A stretch of DNA of 64,000 bases from NCBI GenBank assembly GCA_905250125.1, contig CAJNOL010001169.1:9584-73583 (forward strand), read 5' to 3'. Positions 11,686-23,639 of the stretch are shown here, piece by piece (position 1 is the stretch's first letter; every line of letters starts with the position of its first letter). The notes under the pieces were generated by a model. The model searched no databases, had not been told where the DNA came from, and saw only the letters and a list, made by a program, of their open reading frames with translations. A program made the position numbers and the translations under genes. This stretch comes from Rotaria sordida. Its lineage: Eukaryota > Rotifera > Eurotatoria > Philodinida > Philodinidae.

Positions 11686-12533
11686 TCATGAGATTATTAA
11701 GGCTTGATGTCTGAAACATATAAATGTGTAACTCATCCAAATCATGCAGAACATGGAAATGACATTCATCGTGTATAACTTACACTCGATCATCATAAAA
11801 CGATTACTTGGGATTGAGTTTATTAAAATCTCTCAAAAGATCAAGTCTCGTCTAGTGATGCATCAAATTCTAAAAATTTGACACACAGACTGCAGATTTT
11901 CTGTTTGAAAATCCGTCGAACCCAGTCAAATCTTTGTGTCATTCATGACTAGTTTTACTTATTCTGTCGTATATAGTCGTTAGATTTTGACCGGTTTTTA
12001 AAAAAGTTCAAAGGTTTGACAGGACTTGACTGCAACTACCTGTTTTTGGCCTTTCGTTTGTTAAATCCTGTTAAACCCTAGAATTTTTTTTTTAACTACT
12101 CGAAATCTAATGTCCCTATCAGATAGAGTAAGTAAAATTGATTACAAATGAGGGTGTGGGTGTGTGGGTGTTAACTAGAGTTTTGCATATAAGAGAGATA
12201 AATTAAAACATACTTGATAGTTGAATATTTTTATATATATTATGAGAAGCTTGAAATCGTCCTGTAATATGTCTTGGAACATGTTAAAATGAGCTTCCAA
12301 GTTTTTCATATTCTTTGACGTTCTGTTTAAAACCTAAACATCTCGATATTTATAGCATGTGTTGCAATCCATGTTAGCTCTTATTACAGAAATTATTTAC
12401 TTCCTCTGACATTATTTGTTTCAGGCGAAACTTAGAAAGATTGTGCAATTCGATGTATTTTTACGAGCAAAAAATTTATAAAAGTATGAAACAAATCATT
12501 TTATACCTTTGCACACAAGTCTTTTTGTCTGTT
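11686..12533. other. No gene seen
   Basis: AT-rich intergenic sequence. A short G-only telomere-like tract (GAGGGTGTGGGTGTGTGGG) lies at 12149-12171. No open frame of interest. Confidence 0.45.
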
Positions 12534-12697
12534 GTCTTTTTATACTATCATACTTTGCATCAAATTTATTACTAAATAAAGATATGACAGGAGAGTTTTA
12601 TTACAGTATGATTTGTACATCAAAATGAAATAAAACTTTCATGTCATATCTCTACTCAGTAATAAATTCAATGCAAAGTTTGATAGCATAAAAAGAC
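12534..12697. repeat. Imperfect palindrome, ~68-bp arms
   Basis: The arms 12534-12602 and 12629-12697 are inverted copies at about 85% identity around a 26-bp loop. Each outer end reads GTCTTTTTAT or its near-complement. It is probably a small foldback or MITE remnant; no target duplication could be fixed. Confidence 0.7.
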
Positions 12698-12990
12698 AGA
12701 GAAAAAAAAAATTTTGTCCGGAGGCGTATGTCTTATAAGGGAACTTATGCATGATTTTTTCATAAATTTAATTCTCAAGGAATGTTTAAAGAACCGATTT
12801 TAAAATGAAATGATCAATATAAATCTGAAGTTGTTGTACGTTTCTTGTTTATTTATCTATTCCAAACTTGATGGACTAGAGACATGAGTGATCACTGTAT
12901 AAAAGTTGCTAACAAATTTTGACAAATAGTCACATTTAAGACACTATACCTCAACAAGGGTTTAAGTGCCCATCCTTGCGCATCCACTGA

Positions 12991-13116
12991 AGAGGGTGTG
13001 GATGTGGGTGTAAGTGTGGGTATGGGTGTGGGGCATGGATATAGGTTTGGTTGAAAGGAACATTCACCTGCACACCCACACACGCCATCCTCACGCTCAC
13101 ACCCACACCCACATCC
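12991..13116. repeat. Telomere-like G-then-C tract
   Basis: The G-rich arm starts GAGGGTGTGGATGTGGGTG. The C-rich arm ends CACCCACACCCACATCC. Open frames across it encode Thr/Pro/His-rich nonsense. Confidence 0.8.
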
Positions 13117-14934
13117 TGATATTGAGAATGGCGGTGGATGAGAATGTATAATAGAAATTATTTTAGTTTCTTCTTGTTTTTAAGAATTTCTTCTAAGTTT
13201 TAATTGAAGTAATTTTTGATAATATATTTGCATAAATCTATATGATATGTTATCTTTATTCATCGAATAAATTATTTTTAAATAAAAATAAATAATAAAC
13301 GAGGTCAATTGATTTCTTCATTAAATACAATTTTATATTATTCAAATTTTGCCATAAGTTCTTCTCTTATTCACAGGCTTCATTTTATATTTATTCATGT
13401 ATATCAGCACGTTTTCATATCTTAATGTTGATAATGCAAACTGATATCATGTGTTTTTCTTTAGGCAACGTCATTTTTTATGTGCAAACAAAAGATAAAA
13501 ATTATTGCAAAAATATCAGTTGTCTGTGTAAAAATAAATGTAAAAAGAAGTGATGTCATAAAAAAAGCGAACATGTGATTAACTATTACGTTTTTTTCAT
13601 AACTTTGTGTGCACTTGTTATTTTTTGCTCAATCATCAATTCTGAGATGGGCTTCAGAAGAAGATTTTTGTAGTATTTTAATACATTAATCCGAACCGAT
13701 TCTTAACGAGCATAAGTCTGATTATGTTTAAAATAAAATTTGTATATTCAAGTTTATTCGAAACAATGAATAGCATGCCATAACCGGATGTCATATGGAT
13801 CGATTCAACTAGTTGACAGAAACTAACAAAAAATTTATGATAGAAAATAAGCATAAGTTTTTTTTACGTAACGTTGTTGGAGTAATCGGTTCATTAAATG
13901 CTAAAATCGAATACCAACTTTCCTTATGTCTCCCCTCAGCTTTTGTTTTTTTTGCTCTAATGCAACTGTAAGTATAAATGGAAGAGAAAGAAAATACTTT
14001 GCCTTCTCTACACTTTTTTCGTTTAGGCGCATTCATTGCATTCAAAACACGTGAGCTATCGCTTAATCGTAACTCATAGACACATCTTTTCAGTGAGTCA
14101 TGTGACATTATTCATCTCCATTTGTAAAATTTCACAAAATTACAATGTTGCTACAAGTTTCATCAACAATTGTTTTGGAGCAATTACATGAGTAACACCA
14201 TGAGATAAAAGAAATTTATTACTACCGAACATTCACCGTCTTCACTTATATTGATTTAATTGCATCCGCATTTGTGTAACGAAGGCTTGCGTGTGAGTGA
14301 GAGTATATCTTGTGTAGAAACACATAAAAGTGTCCTGATATTCATCTTAAGTAAGAGAAAACACTTCAACGATTAAATGAAATGACAAATTATAAGTGGG
14401 AGATAAATCATTTGAGATTATATATAAGAAAAACAATAGAAAGATTTTAATGTTGCAGAGGCGAGATATCCAATATATAAGTATCAGTAGCAACAACAAG
14501 GGAAGTAAATTATTCAAAATCAGCCGAAAATCATCTAAAATCAATTGCTATACAATGATTTCTAGTACCTTTTCCTACCAGAACCCAATGAATATTTGTT
14601 TTGCTACTTGTACTCTCATTATACAATTCGATTGTGCTTGTAAGCCAGATCCCTAGCTTTAGAAATCGTTGTCCGTAAAAGTTAGATAGACGCACATATC
14701 GAAATGTCTACTACAGTCGGTGAACCGGGATAGAGAATAGTGTTCACTTTTCTCGCCATCTACTTCAACACTCATTGCCAATCATGTTTCGCAATACTCC
14801 CATTTTCTGTATAATTTCCGTCCAATTATTTTTTTCATGAAATCGCGCTTATTTTCGCAGTGAACGTACCAAAATAGGTGTTAGTCATCGACCGACAACA
14901 TTACTGTACAGTTTGTATTTAGAAGAATAGGAAC
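13117..14934. other. No gene seen
   Basis: AT-rich sequence. Several short open frames show no family signature. Promoter elements of the downstream six-exon gene presumably lie in the last few hundred bases but none is distinct. Confidence 0.4.
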
Positions 14935-16127
14935 ATGAAGCAAATAAACTCTTTAACTATTACGATAATGGTTTTATTAAGTAAGTGTTTTTGTTACTTC
15001 GATTTTCTCTCTCATTACTTGCAAAATTACTTTAAGCTTATTACAAAAATTCGGCCAACACTCAACAATCACTCGGTGTGTGCTACGCATTTGGTGATCG
15101 TCATTTGATTCCATTCGCTGAACAACCTGGTGCACATCATGCGCAGTACTGGTGTCAACGGGAAGGAGATCAAATACTGATTTCTAACGAGTATGTATAT
15201 GGAACGTTTAGCATAACAACGAATCCAAACTGGAATGAGAAAGTAATATTGGTTTTCTTCAATCTTGCACAAAAACAATATTGAATATTCTCTTCCTGTT
15301 CTAGTTTCAATTCGAGTTCTACGATGAATTAGGAGAGATAATTTGTGTTGTCACCTCCAAAAGTCTTTACTGTGACAATGCAGCTGGACGTATGTCATGC
15401 TCGTGAACTCGATACCACTAAAATATTAAGTACTATGTTCCTTTTTTTGTTTTTAATAGGTATTAAAATTGATAGTTCACGTATCTCACTTGATGTTTAT
15501 TATCAATATTCAGCAACAGAAGATCTGCAAATTCATATTACTAGTTATGTAAGAACAATTCTATTGTTTTAACCAATTCTATTATTAAATACTTACTAGA
15601 ACATTAGTGGCGGTAGAACTGTTCATGACATTCAAATTATGCAACATTATCGACTGATTCGCCATTCGTCTGGTCTGTGTGTGACAACTGACCATAGTTG
15701 TCATCTTGAGAACAGTGTGGGTGGTAGTAAAAGACGAACTTTTACAGCCACACTAGCAGCACAATTATGCGGTATCTTTCTGCACAAAGCGTACGAAAAG
15801 CTCAAGAAGCTTGTTCTTCCAGTTTCATCTACGTCTGTGAGTCATGCTAAAGCCGCTTGCATCAAGGACTTACGAGTGTCTAATGATAAAGATGTAAGTG
15901 ATTGTTCTGAAATCATAAACACATTCGTCTCTAAGCTTTTTAAAATATAGTTTGCTACAAGTACGATCATATTTCTACTTCGTGATGGACTTTATAGAAA
16001 GACAATAAACAATACACTGTACGAAAGACAAACTAAACATATTCTGCAAGCCATTGCACAAGCGGCTAGTAGTGCACATCAAGAAGCAATGAGCCTGATC
16101 ACAAACTCTACGACAAACCTTGCATAA
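14935..16127 (+). CDS. Putative secreted Cys-containing protein, unknown family, six exons
   Basis: Exons are 14935-14980, 15037-15242, 15305-15389, 15460-15548, 15600-15893 and 15951-16127. All five introns are GT...AG and 51-70 bp. The phases agree at every junction, giving 897 nt or 298 residues. The N-terminus (MKQINSLTITIMVLL) looks like a signal peptide. At least seven cysteines follow, in contexts such as GVCYAFGD, YWCQREGD, GEIICVV, SLYCDNAAG and GLCVTTDHSC, which suggests disulfides in a secreted product. ITTNPNWNEKFQFEFYD resembles the NPxWNExFxF strand of C2 domains, a weak hint. The second half is basic, then ends in an Ala/Gln-rich helix. A poly(A) signal lies at 16232. I do not recognise the family. 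Confidence 0.72.
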
Positions 16128-18239
16128 CTAGACATTATTCAATTTTTCTAAATTCAAATTTTTATTTTGCTACACTATATATTTATTCACATGAATATTA
16201 GTGTTTTCTCAATTTATGTATCCGATTGATTAATAAAAAAACCAGAGCGGATCGCGCGTGTATACCGAGTTATTAACACCAAATGAGACAGTAGAAACAA
16301 GTATTTACTACAGCAGATTATAAAGTATGAGAATATTGTACATAAGGTATTTTGTCAACCAGTTATAGGATTTGCATCCGAACAATAGCGTGAACATCGT
16401 CAATTTGGCACTTAAAGTGGACATCGTTTCCGAAGAAATCTATCAAATGATGAAGAGTCTCTGGTATGAGTATGGGTGTGACCAAAGCGAGAACCTACAC
16501 TTTGTCAATGGGCATATTATCTTATGTGATATCTTTTCTTTCTCACTGTGTTGCTATACAATTAATGACATGTAGTGTTCATAATCGCGTTACTGTTACG
16601 TTTATCTATGCATGATTGAACCTTCTTCTTTCTCTGCCGTAATGAACTTCTCATTCTATATCATCATTCACTCGTATATTATATGTATTGTCCTCACCTA
16701 TCTATTCATACACTATGTCCTTACTCTATTGTTCTTCTATATGTGTTCTCTCGCTGGCCTCATCACTTTTTTATTCTTACGTTGTTCTCTTCTTGACCTC
16801 ATCTTCTTTCTTTTCATCCTCTCTTATTCTACTCGCGTATATAAGCGTGTGCTTTATATGTAAATGACACGATTGTATAATATGAGGCAATGGAATCAAG
16901 TGTGTCACCAATCACACTAACATCCTCTATATTATTGATCGTCGTAAGACGATTATATGATATGAAGGAATAGAATAAAATATAACTCCATCAACACTAA
17001 CATTCCTTCTATCATTTTTCGTCACATACACCCACCCACACCTTCACTAACGACTGAAGTTTTTTGAAATGGTTATTTCCTGACATTATGTTAAGCAAGA
17101 TGCTCATTGCCACAGAGATTTATATAATCATGATTCTCTGCTTAAAATTACCCTGTCAACGATTGAAAAACTCTGACTAAATCAAATCAGTTAAAGGTTT
17201 CTTTGAGACCCTAACTCAAGCAATGACGATCACTGATTTTTGTTGTTTTTGCATCGCAATGGCAGGTACATTGAAGTTAGAAAAATTATACATGCGTCAT
17301 GAAATTAAAGGAAAAAGATAAAGGAATGATTACCTTTTTGTATTATATATCTACGCCGATATGTTGGAAATAGAGAACAAGACAAAACGGACATTTTCTT
17401 TTCTTTTGCAGGATGAGTATGGATTTATATGAAGACCATGTCTTCATTTACACTAACACCAACACTCACATCTCACGGCCATACCCACAACCCCATCTGC
17501 ACCCGCACCCATAGCTACCCTAGGAAAAATAAAAAGATGACTGGAAAGAGGAGAGAAATGTTTATCATTTTGAGTAATTCATATACTTCTCCCAGAGAGA
17601 AAATAGAAAATCCACACGAATAATGATAACTTTCATAGGAAAAATGATACAGAAAAAGGGAAATAGTGGCAATCGATAAGAAAATAATGTTAAGATATTT
17701 ATGTAATAGATCTAGTTTATCAGTCGAAAACGAAAGTGCATACAAATATGAAGTCTAATGTAGGAGTTTTGCTTCGAAAATTCTGGCTAAGGGTCTACAT
17801 GTTAAAAAATGATATGAGGTTTACTATCGGATTGTTTTTTTTTTCAAATATCTCAGTTTATGCTGTCGCCATAATAATGAGAATGCACTTGAATGAGGTA
17901 GATTTCTATCTTTATCAAGGTTGTGAAACATGAAGACTCGTTTACGTGTTTCGGTAAGATGATTCTATATTTTATTCATTCATGTAAATTGTGGTCATTT
18001 TCTTTTTTGTATATGTTTATCTGACTGCGAGGTGTTTGGAGATAAATCTTGTTCATATTGGATTTTATTTAGACAGAATAAGTATAATTTGTAATGCAGA
18101 GAAATATCAGAAGGGTGTTATAATAATGGAATTTATAGTGATGAAGACTAGAACGCGGGACGGCAGAATGAATATGATCTGAGATAGTATGAATGTACAC
18201 ATAGCCGGAAGAAGAAAATAAGATCAGAACACTTTTACT
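16128..18239. other. Intergenic, with pyrimidine-rich and telomere-like stretches
   Basis: A possible exon pair of unknown identity lies at about 16240-16470 (frames such as RVYTELLTPNETVET and NSVNIVNLALKVDIV). A pyrimidine-rich low-complexity run covers 16612-16850. Two imperfect ~85-bp direct repeats lie at about 16864-17030. C-only telomere-like tracts are at 17023-17048 and 17450-17516. No complete gene was seen. Confidence 0.4.
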
Positions 18240-18678
18240 CAAGGAGGAAAAAGCTGATTTAAATCAGCTGTAAACTCATTTTAAATCACGAAACTCGCTT
18301 TAACTCATTTTAAATCACAAAAATCACTTAAAGTCATTTGTAACTCGCTATAAATCGGAAAATAGAGAGCTGTAAGTTTATGATTTAAAATGAGTTTCTG
18401 TGAGTTTTATGATTTAAAATGAGTTTATGTGAGTTTCGTGATTTAAAATGAGTTTAAAGCCGATTTAAATCAGCTTTAAACTCATTTTAAATCACAAAAA
18501 CTCATTTTAACTCAGAAAATTCACATAAACTCATTTTAAATCATGTAACTCAGATAAACTCATTTTAAATCACAAAACTCACATAAACTCATTTTAAATC
18601 ATAAAACTCACATAAACTCACATAAACTCACATAAACTCATTTTAAATCACAAACTCACAATTTGCTTTTTCCCCTTG
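18240..18678. mobile_element. Non-autonomous hAT-like element filled with short inverted repeats
   Basis: A 439-bp element flanked by a perfect 8-bp duplication CTTTTACT (18232-18239 and 18679-18686). The ends read CAAGGAGGAAAAAGC and, complementarily, CAAGGGGAAAAAGC. The interior is a chain of ~20-22-bp units related to AAACTCATTTTAAATCACA. They run in one orientation on the flanks and inverted in the middle (about 18375-18460), so the whole can fold. It has no coding capacity. The 8-bp duplication fits hAT. Confidence 0.82.
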
Positions 18679-19380
18679 CTTTTACTACATGCTGTGATCA
18701 TATGTATGCGATATGCTGATATTTAATTATGCATATGTATAGGTGTACATTGATATCATGTGTATATGAAGAGAAAGGAAAGAAAAATCATTTTTGACAC
18801 GCACAGCATTTTTCTGCTTGAAATAAACATTTTTGTCACCGATCGAAAATTTGTTCACAGCTCTTATTAATAATCAAAAATAATTCTGATTTTCATAGGA
18901 ATATTTTTCACTAGATGAGCATTAAATTCCAAGACCATAATAATGCTTAACAAGGTGTTTTTCCTTTTCTTTGTTGCTTTTTTGTTTGTTTCTCGTAATT
19001 TTATGTATTTTTGCGTTACCTTTATATCGGAAGGTATTCAGGCATTTTTTTCTCTCTTTCTTCTCTGTCTGTCTACTCGGTTGTTTTCTGCGTAGTATGA
19101 AACAGAGTAAAAAAAAGTGTTTTTACGCTTCAATGAAGTCATACATCAAGTGAACGAAAAAAAATCATAGTGAATAAATAGTATTACTGTTGATTTTACG
19201 TCACCTCGTCTTTTCAAAGTCACTTCTCTTCTGTTTAACTCAACGCATGGCTATCCTAATTAAATCTTATTTACTTAGTCGCTTTACGACTCTCGTACCA
19301 TCTTTGAACGTCCCGAAGAGCCCTATCACACTCCTTCGTAGCCTTCATTCTCAACAGATTACTTTTTTTCTTGTGGGCTT
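18679..19380. other. No gene seen
   Basis: AT-rich sequence leading to the scaffold gap. Short open frames are not convincing. Confidence 0.4.
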
Positions 19381-19480
19381 NNNNNNNNNNNNNNNNNNNN
19401 NNNNNNNNNNNNNNNNNNNNNNNNNNNNNNNNNNNNNNNNNNNNNNNNNNNNNNNNNNNNNNNNNNNNNNNNNNNNNNNN
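19381..19480. other. Assembly gap (100 N)
   Basis: Exactly 100 unknown bases, the usual size for a scaffold join of unknown length. Sequence just beside it may be less reliable. Confidence 0.99.
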
Positions 19481-19595
19481 GTTGCATGTGCTTCTCTTTT
19501 TATCTTAGCATTGTGTCATTGGAAGATATTATTTCTGAATAGTAAAGAAGAATAAAAACACTTAGTGGCATTCTGTTTCTTTTCATAGTGTTATC

Positions 19596-20565
19596 ATGTG
19601 CGTGGTTTTGGGCCTTCTCATCTTATCATACATTGCCTATCGTTTATATCAACATTTTTTTCCTACACCAAATATCGATCCCCGTGGAAAATATGTTCTC
19701 ATCAGTGGTTGTGATTCTGGTTTTGGACATGAACTAGCTATTGAACTTGATAAAAAAGGTTTTCATGTTTTCGCTGGTGTCTTCGTTCCGAATAACGTAA
19801 TTTCGCTGCAAAATAAACTTTCATCAAATGCGACTGTTTTTCATCTTGATATAACTAAACAAGAAGATATCGATGCTGCATTTAAACTAGTGAAAGAAAA
19901 AACTCCTGTATTATGGACTTGTTAACAATGCTGGAATCTTTCTTGGAGCTTATATTGATTGGACATCAATGGACGTTATGCGTAGAGTGATGGATGTGAA
20001 TTATTTTGGACATGTTGCAATGACAAAGAAATTTCTACCATTACTTATCGCAAAATGTGACTCACGCGTCGTTAACATTTGTTCTGCTGCCGGATTTTTA
20101 TCATTATCGAATATGTCAGCTTATTCTGCATCGAAATATGCGATGGAATCGTTTTCTGATTGTCTTCGTCGTGAAATGTTTCCATGGGGGTTACGTGTTA
20201 GTGCTGTTGAGCCAGGATTTATGCAGACACCAATTCTGAAAGGTCTAAAATCATTTCAAGAAATTTCGAGTACGATTACAAGCGAGGCTCAAGAACGATG
20301 GGGAGAAGATTTCCTCAAAAATAGATTAGATGCTGAAAAAAATAGCCTGTTCGTGAAACTTGCTGAAGATCCGATGAAAGTTGTTCGAGTTCTTGAACAT
20401 GCTGTCATGAATACGTCTCCAAATATTCGCTATCGACCTGGATGGCAATCGAATTTTTTCTTTCCACTATCTTGCCTACCAGCTTCGACAGTTGATTGGT
20501 TTCTCCGCAAAGTAACTGGCATATCTGCTGTTCCTCATTATGTCAAGAAACAACAAAAAGATTGA
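19596..20565 (+). CDS. Short-chain dehydrogenase/reductase, retinol/17-beta-HSD type, with a frameshift
   Basis: The N-terminal hydrophobic anchor (residues 1-20) is followed by the Rossmann motif SGCDSGFG (about residues 37-44), typical of the RDH/HSD17B6 branch. NNAG follows after a break, then the catalytic Ser in CSAAGF and the Tyr-Lys pair in YSASKYAMES. The C-terminus keeps RYRPGWQSNFFF. Such enzymes oxidise or reduce retinoids or steroids with NAD(P) at the ER membrane. The frame breaks near 19915: codons for LW are followed by LVNNAG only if about two bases are missing from a G run. The stop-to-stop length otherwise fits ~323 residues. With an assembly gap 100 bp upstream this may be a sequencing error; otherwise it is a young pseudogene. 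A TTTTCATAG just before the ATG could be a splice acceptor of a 5' UTR intron. Confidence 0.85.
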
Positions 20566-21525
20566 TAACAGTTTCTGAAAAAATTTGTTCTTGTTTTATG
20601 TCACTAGTAAAGAGAAGATGTTCTTTTTTCGCTTAATAAAATAATGCTTTGAAATACTTTTTAACTGCAAATTTTAAATTCAACTGAATTGGACTGAGCA
20701 AAATGAAAATAATTTAAAGTGAGCAAGCAACTTGTTTGATACACTATAAGTTGAGAGTGTGGGTGTGGGTATTGTCGCTTCCCACCCGCACCCTCAAGTT
20801 GCCTAAAATGTGAATTTTTCTCATCTTGGATGAATCATAAAACAATAAGCACTCTATATCTTGAACTGAAATTTATATGTTTGCCATAACTCCTAAAGAT
20901 ATATGTCTATAAAAAATTTCAGTTCAATAGGTCACGCCCTTCTTGAGATATGGCCCTATCAGGACTCCTTTGATCAAAATGCTGATTTTTAGTACTTTTC
21001 GTAAAAAAGCCATAAGAAATCAACAGTTCAATATTTTTCAAAGCAGTTTGCATCAAAGTTTATAAAACTCCTCCCTCTATAAAAATATACTATATTGAGC
21101 AAAGTCTGAAGGCTTCATTTGAGCAGCTTCGGTCGTGGCTTACATAGACTGTCTCATACACAATATATCTTATCTTTCCTTCACTCAGATATTTTCCAAA
21201 CGTTCTCTCTTTTGATATTGTTCAGGAATATTTTCTCTCGCTTATGATTGCTAGTGCATGAATCTAATTTACAAGTAATATAGACTGAAAAACAATGTAA
21301 TAATCATTTTTCAAAGAAATTCAGATTCTTTCGCCGACATTTATTCGAGCGATAGACATGTTTTATCAAACTTTCTATTTGATTTTAGCTGAGTCATTAT
21401 GATTACTTTGCATTTTCTATGGTTTTATTCTTAAGATCGATATCATATATGAAGAATATAAAATAAGAGTAAATCAAATTAGTTGTGGTCAAAATAGTCT
21501 GATCATTGAATAACGTCACCAAGGT
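20566..21525. other. Intergenic with one telomere-like tract
   Basis: The poly(A) signal of the SDR gene lies near 20636. A compact tract, GAGTGTGGGTGTGGG followed by CCCACCCGCACCCTC, lies at 20753-20796. No gene was seen in the remainder. Confidence 0.5.
20753..20796. repeat. Telomere-like G-then-C tract (short hairpin)
   Basis: This is one of the shortest complete members: about 17 bp of G-rich arm, a 10-bp spacer and a C-rich arm. GAGTGTGGG at one end mirrors CCCTC at the other. Confidence 0.75.
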
Positions 21526-23639
21526 TTATTTCATAAATAATCCAATTAATAAAAGAATCAGCCATAAAAACATATCAGTATAGATATGAGCATGGTAATC
21601 GGAAAAGATGGATTGTATTATGTAAATTAGACTGTAGACGATGCAACAAAAAGTGAAGTTCTGCTTGTCTTTTATGAAACGTACAATTGTTAAGAGAATT
21701 ATGTAGAAAATCATCCTAGAGTATAATCCAGATGAAATTCCATGAAAGATAATATCAAACATCAGACTGTTGAAATACATATAAAAGCAGAAAAACATAA
21801 GACCATTCTTTGAAATGTATTGTAATGAATACAAATATAATTCCATCATCGGAGACACAAAAAGATGTTCTATTATAGAAAAGACTTGAGTAGATCTTAA
21901 GTCATCTTTTCCGATCCACACATGCAAACATTGCGATTGACGATCGAATCGACAAGTATATGTACTAAACATTGATCGTCGCGATTTCTCAACAGCTAAA
22001 GTGGACTTTAAAGACCAGTTCAATGTTTCATTACCATTTATAGCAAAAGACCCGTACTGAAATGATGTTGAAGTCAAATGTTGAAAGCCATTGATCAATG
22101 AAATTACTGCAGCTATACATACGGACGATACACGTAAGCGTTTTACATACGGAAAGCAATGGCAAAATTCTCTAACTGTATAGCTACTGTTACTCTCGAA
22201 AGTAGCATTGATTTCAAGTGTTCGAATTTGATCCAATTGCATGCCTTATGCCTGCTCAAGAAATGTCGATAAATCGCCTATAATCGATAGATGATGAAGT
22301 TTTGATAGTGCTTGTAAATGTGGAACTATCGATCTATTGTCTAATCTAGATACAATTAAATGTTGCACTCGACTCAAATCGACAGCTACAGACAGTGTTT
22401 CGAGACTGATAAATTCATTTAATTGCAACGTTTGTACATTAGTAAAACGATGGCTATTGTTAATTTTATCCGAGAATAGAGTAAGTTGTCTGATACTATC
22501 GTAGAAAATTCTCGTATCCGGTGTAGTCCAACAGATCGGTTGTTAAAAATGATTATTAGCTTGCGCATCGACAAAGCGAGGAACTGAAAAGAGTCGTCCA
22601 TTGTTATAAGCTACAAACCAAGATTTTTCTTGAAGCCAAAATGGCGTGCGAAATGAATCGAGAGATTGTGTCACAAAGTCGAAATCGACTTTGAAATTCA
22701 AATAAAACGTGACCAGATGTTCGGTTAACATTTGCCACCGATATCCATCAACAAGATCGCCTTGACCTTGAACGTGCAATTCAAGATCGAACAAACGGGT
22801 TAAGTTTGATAGGAGTTTTTCAAATGTTTCAATCGACACCCATCGACTCGATAATGATCCATTTGTAAAACAAGAAGAATATCCAGAATTGAGAGATTTT
22901 TTCATATGTATCTTATAAATCAAAAGAATTCAAGGCAAGAGACAATCGTAGTACTTATTCAATGATCACTATATGCAATAAATCATACTCACCATCAAAT
23001 TGTAGTGCAAGTCGAGTGTGATGTGGTAGAATAAAGAAAGATTCGATATTGGAGTGATGATAACTGAAACAAAGATCAAGTGGACGGAGTTTTGGTGCGA
23101 CCCAATCGATAGCTGAGAGTTCGTCCGTTGAATATTGGCCGAGTTTTAAATAGTGAAGATGAGGCATTTTTACTAGGTTCATCTGATTGGCACTGTTCAG
23201 TTTCAGTCGATTCAATTGTTGTAGACAGCGATGGTCTAACGATGAAATTGCATGAGAAGAATCGATTGAGTTTGTAAAAAGATGAACTGAGACTATTCCA
23301 TGAACTAGATTCAATATCGATTAATATAAGTGATTGAAGCCGAGTGAACCGTTCGATTTGAAAGCGAGAAAGAAAAAGTTTTAGTTGACTGGATGTATCT
23401 TCACCGTCGGATATTATTAAAGAAATAATTTGACCTGGTTGAATACGACGATAAACAAGATCAAAATGATTTTTCATAATTGATTTAAAATTTATTCGAT
23501 AATATGGATAAATATTCAATATACCATCGAGATAGAAACTCACTTTTCCAAATGTGACCAACAGTTCATGAGCCCAAAAGTAGTTGAATAATATGTACAA
23601 AATTTCAACGGGAAAATCATCCAGAAAACAGCGCGACAT
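21526..23639 (-). pseudogene. Decayed F-box/LRR-type protein gene
   Basis: The minus-strand frame opens at 23639 with MSRCFLDDFPVEILYILFNY, an F-box helix pair, followed by FxxLxxxLDGIL-type leucine-rich sequence. In bdelloids this is a very large family of F-box proteins with irregular leucine-rich repeats, presumed SCF ubiquitin-ligase adaptors. The frame shifts near 23300. A GTGAGT donor near 22997 and a TATAAG acceptor near 22925 could mark an intron of ~72 bp. Downstream, one frame continues to 21526 with in-frame stops after AQANNHF (22543) and after TFLEQA (22246). The final ~95 residues are strongly hydrophobic with three to four predicted membrane segments, which is unusual for F-box proteins and may be read-through into non-coding AT-rich DNA. 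Overall it is a pseudogene. Confidence 0.75.

Noticed and set aside
16612-16863. Hydrophobic 83-codon frame resembling a membrane protein
   Set aside because: The DNA is a pyrimidine-rich low-complexity run, which translates to Leu/Phe/Ser-rich sequence by composition alone; the same holds for 25302-25623.
19190-19555. 121-codon frame across the N gap
   Set aside because: A third of it is unknown bases and the rest lacks any similarity or splice support.
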